This document shows, piece by piece, positions 32,640-46,400 of a stretch of 64,000 nucleotides of DNA. The position numbers and the translations under genes were made by a program. The notes beneath the pieces were generated by a model. That model was not told the DNA's origin and did no database searches. It saw nothing but the letters and a program-made list of their open reading frames with translations. Positions within the stretch are counted from its first letter, which is position 1, and every line of letters begins with the position of its first letter. The stretch is from positions 15,439,349-15,503,348 of the forward strand of contig NC_092651.1 in NCBI RefSeq assembly GCF_032118995.1, given 5' to 3'. The DNA is from Asterias amurensis (Eukaryota > Echinodermata > Asteroidea > Forcipulatida > Asteriidae).

Positions 32640-32830
32640 TGTTGGTTCTAAGAAGAACCGTTGGTTGACAACTCAACGTTTCGATCAGTATGCTCTGATC
32701 ATCTTCGCGAGAATGCTGGACTCTGTTGCTGGATGCTGCTTGAACACTGCCCAGGAGCAGCATCTAGCAACATAGTCCAGCAGAGCATACTGATCGAAAC
32801 GTTGAGTTGTCAAAAACCTTCTTCAAAGAG
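32640..32830. repeat. Inverted pair of hammerhead-like GAAACGTTG repeats
   Basis: Left copy GACAACTCAACGTTTCGATC, then AGTATGCTCTGATCATC. The right copy is its inverse, CAGAGCATACTGATCGAAAC then GTTGAGTTGTC. Read in the GAAACGTTG direction, GATCAG and CTGATC can pair as a 6-bp stem directly before GAAAC, as stem II does in a hammerhead. A third, diverged copy lies at 40915-41075. Confidence 0.55.
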
Positions 32831-33185
32831 ATTTGCACATGGTGCTACTGCAAACCTCACCTGAAATCAAAAATAAAATATCTTTATCTTTAAGTGACTC
32901 ACATTTGACATTCTGAATGAGTTCCCCTCCCCCCCCCCCTTGACAGAAAACCATAAAAGCCTACATGGAAAAGTTGTACCCTCAATCATTCAGAACAAAC
33001 GTCACCTAAAGAAGTTCTTAGCAAGGAACTATGATGCAAACCAAAGTGCTAATTTAGACAAAGTAAACCCAAAAGCACCGGAGATTCAAGAAAACCCTTA
33101 ACAGTAAATATTGCAACATGTCCAGAGCCTTTAAGAAAGAGGCCAGGAATTAAGTTGGATTTGACAAGTTGCCAGGAATTGTTCA

Positions 33186-33365
33186 TGTCTAAAGACCCTG
33201 GACACCTTTGGTAATTGTCAAAGAACACTATTCTCACTTGGTGTATACCCAAATATGCAAAAAATTAACAAATCTGTGAAATTTTGAACTCAATTGGTCG
33301 TCGAAGTTGCAAGAGAATAGTACAAGAAAAAATTACCCTTGTTGCCTTCTTTCTTCAGAAGGTAA
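33186..33365. mobile_element. MITE, family A, left half only
   Basis: Starts TAAAGACCCTGGACACCTTT and follows the family consensus through AATTGGTCGTCGAAGTTGCA, then diverges. Right half absent. Confidence 0.65.
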
Positions 33366-34198
33366 TATCACATTTGGTACATTTTCAATTTTACCAAAAT
33401 AGTTCATTTGTTTCTCTGATTGTTTCCAAACACGTCTCAACCAATCTAGAAGTGCAGAATGTAGTCTAGTAACTGCAGGAGTCCTGGCATTGTTTATACA
33501 GAATGCAATCTGTTGAATATTTCACAATCTTTAAAGCTAGGAGCAATTCAATTTCATTAGCATTCACCCGTCAAATAAGACCGTTCAATTTCAAGACTAA
33601 TTCAATTTCGAAAAAGCCAGCAGCAAGAGCTGGTAAACCATTCAAATTAACCAAGATAGGTAGTAGAAATCCAACAATAAAAGACCTCTCTTCTTTTTAT
33701 CTAAACACCCTAGGATACTCCAATTTGCGGAGGTTTTTACCTCACGGTTACCCCGGCGCACTTTCACACTGTCCCCGCCCTTTCACCGTCGCACTTTCAC
33801 CGCTGACCCAACTCCCCCGGGGTATGCCCATTTGCCAGGGTAGATCAGGGGTTAAGTGATTGCAGTGTGAAAGGGCCAGCCCTTGATCCCCGGGGTTCCT
33901 CCCTGGGAATAAAGTAGTGTGAAAAGGCCTTTATTTGTGCTCGCTGGAAAACTCAACAGGTCCAATTTGAACATTCCTCTTTGAGTCACAAAGCTGAAAA
34001 AACTGTTCCAGCTGAAAGTTGGGGTCAAATTGTCTTCCTTTTTATGGCATGAAATCACATTTCTCCAAGTTCTGGAATTTGTCCAGTTCCATCCAGAACA
34101 ACGGTAGGTAGTTTCCATACTGTGGGTGACGCTTCCCTGGTTCCAAACACCTCTAATACTCTTGACATTAATCCACGGCTCTCCCTCTTTATTGACGC

Positions 34199-37100
34199 TC
34201 ATAAAATCTCCAGCATCCTCTTAAGTTCTATCATTGTTTGCCAGTCACTTTTTTGGAGGTCATCGCGGAAGTATTTCTTGACAGCGTTGATGGATTCCCG
34301 AGATATCTGCAGATAGCAACAAAGACCGCAAAAAACACATTATATATACATACATACAACAGAGCATTTATAAAGCGCCTTTTCGTACAAGATCAAAGCG
34401 CAATGAAGTGAGCAAACCAACGGAACTATACTACAACATATTACATTTGAAACTGATAAGTTTTTAGAGATTTCTTTAAAACTGGCAAAGAGTTTCAATT
34501 TCTAATGGATTCTGGAAGGTGGTTCCACATTTGGGGAGCAACATAGGTGAAAGTACCGTTGTGAGCAGATGAGAGTGTGCCGATGGTTGAGTGTTCAGAA
34601 AGGCGTGTGGTGTCGAAAGTTGATTGCAAGCTTGAGCGTGGCGGTTAGTAGAGAGCAAGGTAAGATAATAAAAAGCCTGGTGCTATTTCTAGGAGACACT
34701 ACACTCTCTGACAGCAACTGTATTTAATCTTAAAAACAAAGTCTTGTGTGACTTACTCTGCTGATGAGGATGTCTTGGCTGTCAAAGTGTCTGCCGTACA
34801 TCTTAGGTGCATCCCCGCCGGTATTCTCAATCTTAATACAGACCTCCTGGCCTTTACGAGCCGTCTCTACGTTCTTGTGGTTGACCTCGATACTTGAGAC
34901 AGCACCTAGTACAATACACTGTGCAATAGAAGGAAAATATAAAAAGAGTGAAATTAACATACGGTATTTGGCAGCACAGGCTGTATAAACCCTTTGCATA
35001 TGACGCCACTCTCTAAAAGCACCACCCTTGGGCCAAAAGGAAGCAAATCATTGGACGATAGCTATTCTTTGAGTGTAAAAACATGCGCGCAACCTCACTG
35101 ATAGTGTTTCGCAATATGCATGGGATCTATTAATTTCCACAGACACCTTACACAATGCGAACACACCTCTGAGCCATACGCTTCTGCCATTTTAGGAGTT
35201 GAATCTTTCAGCATGTTTGTGCAAGATTTTGACTCCCAAAATGGTGGACAGCATGGGCGCGTGTGAGAACACTGTGCATTGTACAATGGGAGCTGAGAGG
35301 ATTTAAGGGATGAAACAAATGGCCAAGTGACCAGGGTAAATAATGTTGAAGTGCCACAAGCGTCACTGAATGACAGATTTGAGCGCTTTATACAAAGCCA
35401 CCGTTATTATTATTCATACTCGGCTCAAAAGGACTGTGGTCCAGTGGTTAGGCTTGCAACCACAAGATTCGGGGTTCGAATCCTACCAAGCAAACCACTG
35501 ATTTCACAATGACTAGAAAATGAATTGCCATCTAGATACTGATTCACAACGTCTTGATTTGTGCACTTCTTAATGATAGAAGTTAAACAAATTTTTGTAT
35601 GAGAGAGATTGGCTGTTGCCAGCATGGCATTTATACCCCTTATGGGTGTTTGCCGAGTTCCCTTGATAGGATGACAGGAGAGCATCTAGACAGGAACTAT
35701 GTTTCTTTCAGACAATCCTTCGGGCTCCAGCTGTTTCTTTCTTTCTGTTCCTCTTTATTTAAATTGCTCATTGCTGTATCTTTTAATGTTTTTACCTTAT
35801 AAATGTGCATTGTACTTTTTATCTACCCAAGAAATGAAATAAATATAAATATAAGAATATAAGCAAACAAACAAACAAACAAACTAACAGACCTCCTTGG
35901 ACGGAACACAGATCGGCGTCCCAACTTTAACGATCCCAGCCTCCACCATGACCCCAACGACGATGGGGTTCCGGGCGTTGAAGATAAACTGTGGCATCAC
36001 CTTGAGCTTGCACGGGAAGATTGCAATGTTTTTATGCTCCTCCCTCTGTTTCTGCTTGATCTCTTCTCTGTACGCCATGAACCGATCGAAGAGATGGTAG
36101 ATGATGTCTGCCTGGAAGATCTTGATGCCCTCCCGGTCGGCCATGTCTTGGGCGTCACGTTCAATCTTCACATCGAAAGCCAGGATGACGGCATATCTGT
36201 GGAGATCGTGAACATAGTAGAGAAGTTTCAAAAAGGGTTACGAATACATTAGGCCTGGGCGAATTATTCGAATATCCGGTTAATGGCGAATAGGTTTTCC
36301 TATCCGTAACCGCGAATGCCTTTTTTTTCTTAACCGGATATCCGCATAGGGCGCGAATAGCTATTTATAAACCGGATAGTTCTGTAATTACAACCAAGTA
36401 ACCGGATATTCTTTAATATCCGAATATCCGCGGACGTCGGGCGACAACTGACATGAATGTTTTGTCTGAATCCTAATGAAACTTCTATTAAGACAGCATA
36501 AAACAGCATAAATTAAGTATTTAACTATGCTCACCTCCGTGAAGAGTCAAAACAATGACATTTCTGACGTAATTTGTTCAAAGATTACAAAAGTTTTCCT
36601 TCACGTAGAGTCATCCACGATCAAAAGAAAAAGCAAATCGCCATCTTTAAATTAGATCCGGTCATTTTTATGAATGAACCGAGTGACACTGTCTAAAACT
36701 AATATCAATCCGCCCAGAAGATCTCATTCACAAACGAACAGCGCCCTCTAGCGACAAAAAAAAATATTTTTCTAAATATTTTTTTATTTTTATTTTTTTT
36801 ATAGCGCCCTCTAGCGGCGAAAAAAACTATTCAAATATCCGGTTAATTTCGGATAGTTGGCCAGCGGTATCCGAATAACAAAATTTCACTATTCGCCCAG
36901 CACTAGAATACATACACAGGTACAGATATGTCAACACTTTTGCCCACAGCAGCATTTGATGGAAAGCAATTTCAGAAACATTTCACTTTGAAGTAATCTT
37001 GTTATGTAAAAAAGATATCAGTTTTTTTATGCACATAAAGTTTAATCTGTGAAGCCTTACTGCAAGAACGTGTATTCCTTATAGGATTCCTAATAGGGAT

Positions 37101-40100
37101 TATTTTCCTGCGTGGACATATTCACTCCGGATTTTCAGCGATATATCTCAAAAATGCAACCAGTTTTATTGTATGCATCTATATAGGATTAAAGCAATTG
37201 AACCAAAGGTAAACCTTGGCCTTTAAAGACAAATCTTAAACAAACCCAAAAGCAATACTCACTGGCCGTCTCGTTCCAGCATAACGGATGCTTTCACAAC
37301 ATCCTTCTTGTGCACAGGACCAATAGAGATGCCAGCATACTGGGAGTAGAAATCAAAAGATCAACTAATTACTAACAAATCTACAAAGTACTTTTCTGGT
37401 CTTGACTGTGCAGGTCTTGCATGTATTCAAACTTGCAGGACCAAGTTGCTCTCTACCAATTCAGTTTCTTTAAAATTGCAACCCCTTAAAGGGAAGGTAC
37501 ACGTTTGGTAGTTACTAAAAATAAATATTAACTTAAAAACTGACTTGGTAACGAGCATTGGAGAGCTGTTGATAGTATAAAACATTGTGGGAACTGACTC
37601 CCTCTGAAGTAGTGTAGTTTTTGAGAAAAAGGTAACTTCTCACTAAAATAATAAAAGACTTCTGGCTAGAAGTCTTTTATTCTTATCTGAAAGCACACAA
37701 ATTCGTCCAACAAGGGTGTTTTTTTCTCTCATCATTTTCTCGCAACTTTGATGATTGATTGAGCCCAAATTTTCACAGGCTTGTTTTTTTATGGTTATGA
37801 TGGGATACACTAAGTGAGGAGACTGGTCTTTGACATTTACCAAATGTTGTACCTTCCCTTTAAGATGATCACCTGGCTGCCACTTCCTATGTATCTTAAT
37901 TTTGGTGTGATCCCTGGCTAAACGGCAGTTAACGGTTATGTGGCTCTTGACAGGCACCACCTGAGCAAAGATATTGACAAAATAGGGAGACCACCAACAT
38001 TTGGCTGGATAGCTCAGTTGTCTTTGTTAAACCCAAATATAAAGTTATACTTACCGGAATCTCAGATGTCTTGAGGAATTCTAGCAGCGCTTCAAGAGAT
38101 CCTAGTGTGGAAGCTTGGACGTAGACCCCAAGGTCCGCTAACTTGATGGATTTAAGGGCGTCTTTTAATAGTTGAGATACCTCATCCTATTAAAAAAAAA
38201 AATTAATTAATTGTTTGTTAACCCTCCTATTGTTTGACCAATCATTATCATACTCATATTCACCTTAATAGTTTTCTGCATAAATACTTCTTAAAATACC
38301 TGGGCACTTTTACATAAAGCCTGTTAGCACAAAAAACTTGCTAAGCACAGAAAAGTATTGCTTAACGGAAACAGGTTACCAGCCAAAATTACATGAAGTT
38401 AGCATTTTTTTGACTGGTGCCCCGCTCAATTTTTACTTATTAAAGGATTCTGTCCAGCAGTATTTTCTGCTTTATGAACTTCAGCCCTGTTGCCAGAATT
38501 TGCGTTTTCAAAGTTAAGGAACTCCCTCTATGCAGCGCTCCACTACACTTTATGGTTTAATCACTCTCGAAAATAATTGCAATCAAAAACTTGTTGTTAA
38601 AAGCCTACAGCAGCTTTCAATGTAAAGCATTTTGAGAATCATTTCACCTCGATGTAATGTGCTTATGTGAAAAGATATCAGTTTTTAATGAAACAAAATG
38701 TGAATCTGAGAAACGAGCATATTGTGTATTCCAATTACGGATTATTTTTCCTGCGTAGACTTAACCACTCCAGATTTTCAGCGATATCTCAAGAAAGTGA
38801 CCACCTTTTGGAAGTAAGAGTTTCACAGGTTATTTTTTATTGTATTTGTATACATAGAATTACAACAATTGAAAGGTTACAAAAACCAAAGATATACTGC
38901 CTTTCTGGCAATCTGTCAAAGACCACGAAAGTTATTCTGAATGAAGAAAGATTGTTCAATTGCTCACCTTGAGAAAGTCAACTTCATCGGGGTGTTGAGC
39001 TACAAGTAACGGCATTCCTGCTAGAGCTTTCTCAAGATCCTTAGCCAGGATCTTGACTCCCTGAGCACCAGTGATCTCTTTGAACTTCTCATATTGATTC
39101 TTGAGGACAGAGTAAAACGGAAACAATGATTGGTTTGATTTGATTTGAAATGGTTTCATGAAAACAAACACCTTCGCAGCCAAAGGCCGAGTTGCAGTCA
39201 AAATTATGTACAAAAAGATAAAATATACAAATTTCAAAGAGTTAAAAATTACAAGAAAACAATCAAATATTAAAAACAAGACTACAAAAATGATGAAGAA
39301 AACAAAGACAAAAAAACTGTAGTGGTCCAAGAAGTTCCAGACCGAAACCACCTCCAAATTGGGGCTACCAAAATATACATAATTGATAGCACCATCAGAC
39401 CAATCCACTAACCTACGCCCCATTGCGTATTGACCAATCACAACGCAACGAAGGTCCGACAAATAAGGTCCGACATGCGTACGCATATGCTTGGCGCGCA
39501 CGGCAGAGTTGTGCAGAAAGGCATTGGAGAGGCCCACGTGTTCTTGCTCACACGTGCGTCGTGGGCGGAGCCTACTGGATCGGTCTATTGACAAGCAGAA
39601 GAAGCATCTCGTGGTCAAGCAGCCTAGTTCACCGTACCAAAGCTCTGGTGTTGTCAGCAGCAAAGTTTGGTTTTGAATCCTGGTCAAGACACTTGTGCCA
39701 TTGAGCAAGGCACTTAATCATAATTGCCTTGTTAAAAGTTGGGTAGGTAGCTAATTCTGCTCTACCAGCCAGGCTCCTAGTGGATGATACCCATGCCATA
39801 TCCTTACGGACTATGAAGGGGATAACCCTGTTTCAGCCCCAGGAGTAGGCGGCTCCTAGTGGATGATACCCATGCCTACATCCTTACAGACTGTGAAGGG
39901 GATAACCCTGCTTCAGCCCCAGGAGTAGGCGGCTCCTAGTGGATGATACCCTTGCCTACATCCTTACAGACTGTGAAGGGGATAACCCTGCTTCAGCCCC
40001 AGGAGTAGGCGGCTCCTAGTGGATGATACCCATGCCAACATCCTTACAGACTGTGAAGGGGTAGCCCTGCTTCAGCCCCAGGAGTAGGTGGCTCCTAGTG

Positions 40101-40465
40101 GATGATACCCATGCCTACATCCTGACGGACTGTGTAGGGGATAACCCTGCTTCAGCCCCATGATTTGGTGGCAAAATACTCCAGGCGATAGTTGATTTTG
40201 GTTGACAGCCCAGTAAGTGTAGCCCTCACCTTGAAGTGGCCGTCCATGGTCTTGTAATGTTAGGCGATCTCTTTTACAAAATTATAAACAAATTCAAAAT
40301 TACCTTTACTCTGAGTTCCTTCAATGGTTGTGGCATCAGTAAACCTCTAACTGGTGTGATTATGGGTCCTTCCTGGCCAGCTAAGATAATCGTATCTCCT
40401 TCTCTTAATCGTCCATTCACCAAAACGACGTCTACTGTCGTGCCAAGACCAGGAAGAGATTTCAC
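34199..40465 (-). CDS. EIF5B: eIF5B domains II-IV exons (18-24)
   Basis: Exon 18 starts beta-barrel domain II ([20 protein letters not shown]). Exons 19-21 form domain III ([54 protein letters not shown]). Exon 22 continues [20 protein letters not shown]. Exons 23-24 form domain IV, which contacts the initiator tRNA and eIF1A ([55 protein letters not shown]). The stop is TGA at 34199-34201. An AATAAA motif follows within about 15 bases, probably too close to be the main poly(A) signal. Confidence 0.95.
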
Positions 40466-43400
40466 CTTTGGTAGAAACAAATGATTCCTTTAAAGTCAGA
40501 AATAGCCCTAAAAACCTTCTATTGGTTTTTATCTTTGTCAAACTAAAAAACATCAATAATAATGCATCAATAGTGTAAAAAACAGTTGTCAACTGAAATT
40601 CTGGTAATCAGTAAGCGTCCAAATTAAGACTTACTACCAACAGTCAAGAACTGGGAAAGAAACGTCATTAAATAGAAGAGAAAATTGAAGAAAACGAATT
40701 CATGTGTGTTTCATTACCTTATTTCAGAATTTTATAGAAGATAAAAGTATGCCAAATACTCATCACATGATGACAGATATTATGAGCTGGCAGTCATGGA
40801 GTTTTTTTTTGGGGGGGGGCCTTCATAGTTAAACCACATGGTGTCTTCTTTTGTGGTGTAAGTAGGAGTTGAAACATTGCATGATTGCAGTATAATCAGT
40901 TTAGGTTTAGGGTAACACCATGTGTACATCTCTGTGAGTAGTGTTGGTTCAACTGATGGTTGACAACTCAATGTTCTGATCAGTATGCTCCGATATGCTC
41001 CTGAAGTCAATTAGTGCCTACTGATCTAACTGTTGACTCGTCAACCAACGGTTCTTTCAGAACCAATACTACCTGTAAGCACAAAAATGCTAAGGTCACT
41101 TGGTCATGAAGTTCAAAAGTTTCCTATAGACTTAATGGACCCTTCCCATGAAATATGCTAATTACATTCACGCATGCGTACAGACCCTGCTGGTTGGCAA
41201 ACAACATAGAGTTGTGCACTAAGCAGACGCGCAATCGCGTCTGCGTCACGCACCCATTAGCCGTGTACAAAACAGCGCGATGTTCCCTCATTTTGCCAAC
41301 CAAATCGTTAGTGCGCACGCGCTATGTGCAATTTACATATTTCATGGGAAGGGTCTATTACTTTTCCCAATGGAAGTTCCTTTGCAAAACTGACCTTGCC
41401 CTCTAAAAGATGACCATCCAGGCCCAACTTCAGACAATGCTGTTTCACTCACCTCTAGCGTAGTACACTGTAGTTCATCGGAGAAAGCTAGCCTCTTAGC
41501 TAGTCTGGTCTGACTATATTCAATAAGTAGAGCTATCAGGTTCCCCATCCCGTCCCCAGAGTGGGCAGACGTTGGCACCAAGGAAACGTACGATTTAGGA
41601 TCGGGATTCTCAAAGAATAGAGCGGCGTTCAAACCCTGATGAAAATAACAATTTCAAATGAGTGGAAATTAACGATAATCTGTACAGAAATGCTTCAATG
41701 TTTATTATCAGAAACAAATTCTTCATTCTGCCCTTACGATCACCATTTCCTGCTTACGTACAAGCGCCAAATCTCTGCGCTAGTTGTGTAAGCTAAGAAT
41801 GCCTATTTACGCTAACCTGTGAAATAAAACTTGATGTTAGCATGGAATTCCCTGCTTCCATAAGTGCCAAATCATTGCTTATGGTCAGTGGCGTAACTAG
41901 ACATTTTCATTTGGTGGGGCAAGTGGGGGCAAAGATTAAATTTGGGGGGGCCAAAGAAGTGCAAGATTATTGTTAAATATGTTAACTGATATATAGTTGA
42001 TACACACCAATGCAGTTCTAAAACAGTCTATAGTCAGCATGTAACAAAAGATTGAGAAAACAACAAAATCTTAGAGAACATGTCATTTTGTATAAGATAA
42101 AACTTTTTGACTGTATAAAAGGATTAAATTACCAACTGTGGTCAACAAGTACCAATTTAGAGTTGTACACGGTATTCTCAACTAGGCTTTGTGGGTGTGT
42201 AAATACCCAAAACATAATATTAGGCCAAGTAAAAATAGAAAAATAGAAATGTTTAGCGCCCCGCCCACTTCCTTTTTACAGGACACCTCTTTTTTTTTCT
42301 TAAGTTTTTTTATGCACATTTTTTTTTTATTTTTATTTTTGAAAAAGGGTTATTTTAAATGATCTCAGCAAAAAAAAAAAAAAATCTGAATGTCTTGTCT
42401 AAATGCCTTGACCAAACTGTTTCATTAATGTTTTGTGTGTTTCAGCAGCAGAAAAAAACCAGTTGATATTTGACATTCATGGCGACCATCTTGAAATAAA
42501 AAATAAAAAGCCCCTCCTCCTTCCTTATTTTTGAGAAACCCAGACACTAAACATGTTTCTTTTTTTACTCGGCCTTATTGTAACAAGTGTAAGCCAAAAA
42601 TACAGGATCGAAATTGTGGGTGTTTAATAATCACAATTTAGTTACGAAACGGATATTTAAAATAATAGGCCTACCTCTCAATTGCACCGCTTGCTTCAAA
42701 GGAGAAGAAATGGTCTAAGCAACCTTTTTCACTGGCCATTTTTGTGCTGTAATAAATTTCTCTGTAGTGCATCTGACCATGGAGGTAGAAATTTCTACCT
42801 CCATGATCTGACTTTGTGTTTACGGAGCTATTGGTGTGCGTTCAGACCAACGCATATTTAACAGAACTTTGTCACATCCTGCACTCTCTGTAACCGCAAA
42901 ACCACAACAAACATTTACCGCCAATACGATCGCATTTTTCATGTTATAGTCCACATAGGGCCTACTGATAATGAATAAAAGTTTTCCTTTTTACGGCAGC
43001 ATTTTATGCAGCCTTAAACGATTTATATATAAGGCCTATAAGAATATACTTATCTCTGATTTCATATGGGGGGGGGGGCCAAGAGGGGGGGCAAGGGTTC
43101 TGAGCGAGGGGGCGCCGGCCCCCCCTGCCCCCCCTCTGGTTACGCCACTGCTTATGGTAGCAGAGCCGTAGAATCGGAACTGATCTTAGGAGGTACTTTG
43201 AATTAAAATATATACAAATATACATATAGTATTTAGTCAATCTTTTTTACCTGTTCAGCAAATGCTGTGACTGTTGCCTTCACCCTCTCCTCAAACTCGT
43301 CTCTGGTGTGGCGCTTCTGCTTTTTGATGGTACCGGTGATGTCCGTGTGTGGACTGGTCTTCCATTCATACAAAACATCAATCTTTGCCGAAAAAGGGTA

Positions 43401-46400
43401 ACAATTAGAAGTTGAACAAACTGAATATTAAAGGCAGTGTGTATTTTTTGGAATTAATCCACGAGATAATGACTATAAAAACTTAATTGGTAAACTGGAG
43501 AACTGTTGATATTATAAAACATTGTTAGAAACAACCATTTTGAAGTAATGGAGTAATTTTTAAAATAATTTTGGGGGTTGAACAAACAATTGACTAGAGT
43601 GGGATTCAAACCAACGACCTCAGGATTAACAGAAAATTTTAATCTGAGAAAAAGCTTTAGGCATGAAAGTATACAAATTTTGGGGCAAGCTTTTGCGTAG
43701 TTACATTTTTTTTTACACACATTAATTGCTGTCCTATATTTAGAAATGTTAAAATAAATTGTCAATTATATTCAACAAAGGTGTATACAAAAAATGCAGG
43801 AATATTAATTATATGAGACACAATGAACTAGCTCTAATCCTGCCAATACGTTACGACTTTTGACGCCGCAAGAATGAAGTTGTGCTCGACTCCTGCAGAC
43901 ATTCCAGTAAAAACAGTGCTGTGAGGCCAACATTTTTATCACATTCACAGGAAGTATGAACCGGGCTTAAGGGGGATAAATAAAATACAGGAATGATAAG
44001 TATATGAGACACAATGAACTAGCTTTATGAGTAAATTTTGAGTTTACCTTATTCAGTGCTACAATGAACGGTGTTTTGCGTGACCTGAGGAGGTTGAGTG
44101 ACTCAATGGTCTGTGGTTCTAATCCATGCATAATGTCCACCACTAGGATGGCGATATCACATAGGGAGGAGCCACGAGAGCGTAGATTACTGAAGGACTC
44201 GTGGCCTGGGGTGTCGATGATCAACAGGCCAGGAATCTTAAGCTCTTCTTTGGCGAACTGGAAGCAGAAACAAATATTTTTGAGTTTTTATTCTGAGCGC
44301 ATGTTTTTTTTGGGGGGTAACCCTAACATGGGCCATTTGTGCTCGTGTCTGCCACTGTTCATTTGTCTAGGTAATTACTTTCATTGTCAGCAGCTAGTGC
44401 ATGGAGTCTTCTTGGTTACACCTTTCCTCTCGGGAACATTTTTCTGACCTGGAGTAGCATCTTCCACAAAATATACAAATAATGTTTGGCTCAAGGCACA
44501 CGCTTGCTAAGGAACCCATAACCTTACAAGCTTTGCTTCTATATGGTTCCCTTCACAGTTTCAAGAACTTCAATGCTTGTTCTTTATTTAATAAAGTTTT
44601 ATCATACAACTTTGTAGCTCGAGGAAAGACTCTGCTTGGCTCAAAACGTCAGGCCATCACCTTTTTTTTTTGCATTTACACCATAGGTCCTTTTGGTTGG
44701 TAAGTTGTTTGCAACAGCTAATTCTATTTTCTCAACTATGTAACTCTTAACCTCAAACTTAAATTGTCTTTTTGATACTGTGGAAATAAACTGATTGATT
44801 GATTGACTGATTGATCGATTGATTGATTGATTGAATCATTTTGAAACTCACCAGTCTACACATTTTGGTTTGTTCCTTGATAGCGTCAGGGGGGACCATG
44901 GTAGCACCAATCTGTTGAGTTATACCACCTGCTTCTCCATCTTGGACGTGAGAGTGTCGGATCTTCAAAATGAAAAAAAAAAAAAAAAACGATGATTAAA
45001 GGTAACAGCATTTTATAATCTTACATTTTACAGTTGGCAGCCAAACCAAATCAGTGAGAAGTAAGGGAATCCCTGGGGTGGATTTCACAAAGAGTAAAGA
45101 CTAGTCTTATCTGGATTTATAGTTTCTTCTTATGATAATACTGGTCGGAGTTCCAGGCTTATTAGTAAAGACAGCAGGGTTCTGCAACCCACCTGGCGCT
45201 AAAAACCATACCTTGTCCAGAATCTTTGTTTTTCCGGTGTCCACGTGACCAAGAACGACAACTACAGGTGACCTGAGTTTGTCTATTGACTTCTTAGCTT
45301 CAGCGTCTTCTCTTCGTTTCTGAAAGAGAAGAAAACAAAAAACAAATACAATACAAAATATGACATTATCAAATATAATTGGCATACCAAAAGTATGGAG
45401 CCACATCGCTAAGACCTGTCCGAGGAAACTAAGTTGCTAAGCACAGAGAAATCTTGCTTAGCAAGAGCTTGGTTGACAGAGACAAATCTATATTTGGTTT
45501 GCGGTAACACCATGTGTGTATCTACTTGCCAGGTAGAGTTTGTTCTTAGAGAACTGTCTTTCTTTTATCTACTACCGCAGAGTAGATTTATCGGGTGTTA
45601 ATAATAATAACAATACCAAAACTTATATAGCGCCCTAATCATGTAAACATGCTCTAGGGCACTGAACATGGAAACATAGACAAACTAAAAAATAAGAAAA
45701 CACAGAATTATAACAACGGGAGTAAAAATTCTTTAAAACATTCAACCAGGTCGGGAGACTTCTCAGTTCTCAGCTCTAAAAAGAACTGTCCTGCTTTTTA
45801 ACTATTACCCGGGCGGATGGTGTAGAAAATAGGCTGGGACTACTACTTTAGTGTATAGGATCGTAATTAACTGCACTACTGCGGAGTTTGTTCTTAAATT
45901 GGTCGCAACGTTTCGACTAGCTTACTGTAAACATCGTCATCATCAGGAAACCAAATATATATTGATACCTCACCATGCAATGCCTCAAAATCCTATATAG
46001 AGACAAAGCTGTCGCCTTTTATTTTCTGTTCAAAAGCGCAAAGGCCATTTCAAAATCTTTGCGTCTGTTTGCTTGAAGAAAGCACTTTGAAATTCACGGA
46101 TGTAGCCCTAACTGAAGGAGTGGTTAGGCGATATCTCATGAAAAACAAAGATATTGACAAAATAGGGACACCGCCAATATAGGGCTAGATAGCTCAGTTG
46201 GTAGAGCGCAGCACATTAATCCGGAGGTCGTTGGTTCGAATCCCACTCTAGTCAATTCTTTGTTCAACCCCAAAAATCATTTCAAAAAATTTACCCAGTC
46301 AGTTTCCCTTGTGGTTTATATTGATATCTGAAACAAAAAGTCGCATCCCCTTATGGTGATCCTCTGGCTGCCGCTTCCCAGGTTGTATCGTAATTTGGGT

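Larger units (their letters stand above)
28835..34198. other. Spacer between the FOXRED1-like promoter and the eIF5B 3' end
   Basis: No convincing coding exon. Contents: a CpG-rich stretch upstream of the FOXRED1-like start (28960-29130), a ~1-kb inverted-repeat structure (29022-30010), a truncated family A MITE (30016-30215), a full one (31098-31482), a CAGGCCTG repeat (31497-31679), a Harbinger-like MITE (31991-32119), a family B MITE (32330-32501), a poly-C tract (32520-32541), an inverted pair of hammerhead-like repeats (32640-32830) and GTGTGAAAG-type repeat (about 33745-33935). Confidence 0.6.

Noticed and set aside
38956..39708. Single 250-residue protein on the minus strand
   Set aside because: Only the last 44 codons (39099-38968) are coding, being eIF5B exon 19. 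The upstream part is intron read-through past an AG acceptor (CTGTCCTCAAG).
39771..40168. CRISPR-like array
   Set aside because: Units are contiguous 80-bp tandem repeats with no unique spacers, in a eukaryotic intron and related to a SINE body.
43004..43240. Glycine/proline-rich minus-strand frame near the right end of the hAT element
   Set aside because: Arises from the G/C homopolymer-rich terminal region of the transposon; no family resemblance.
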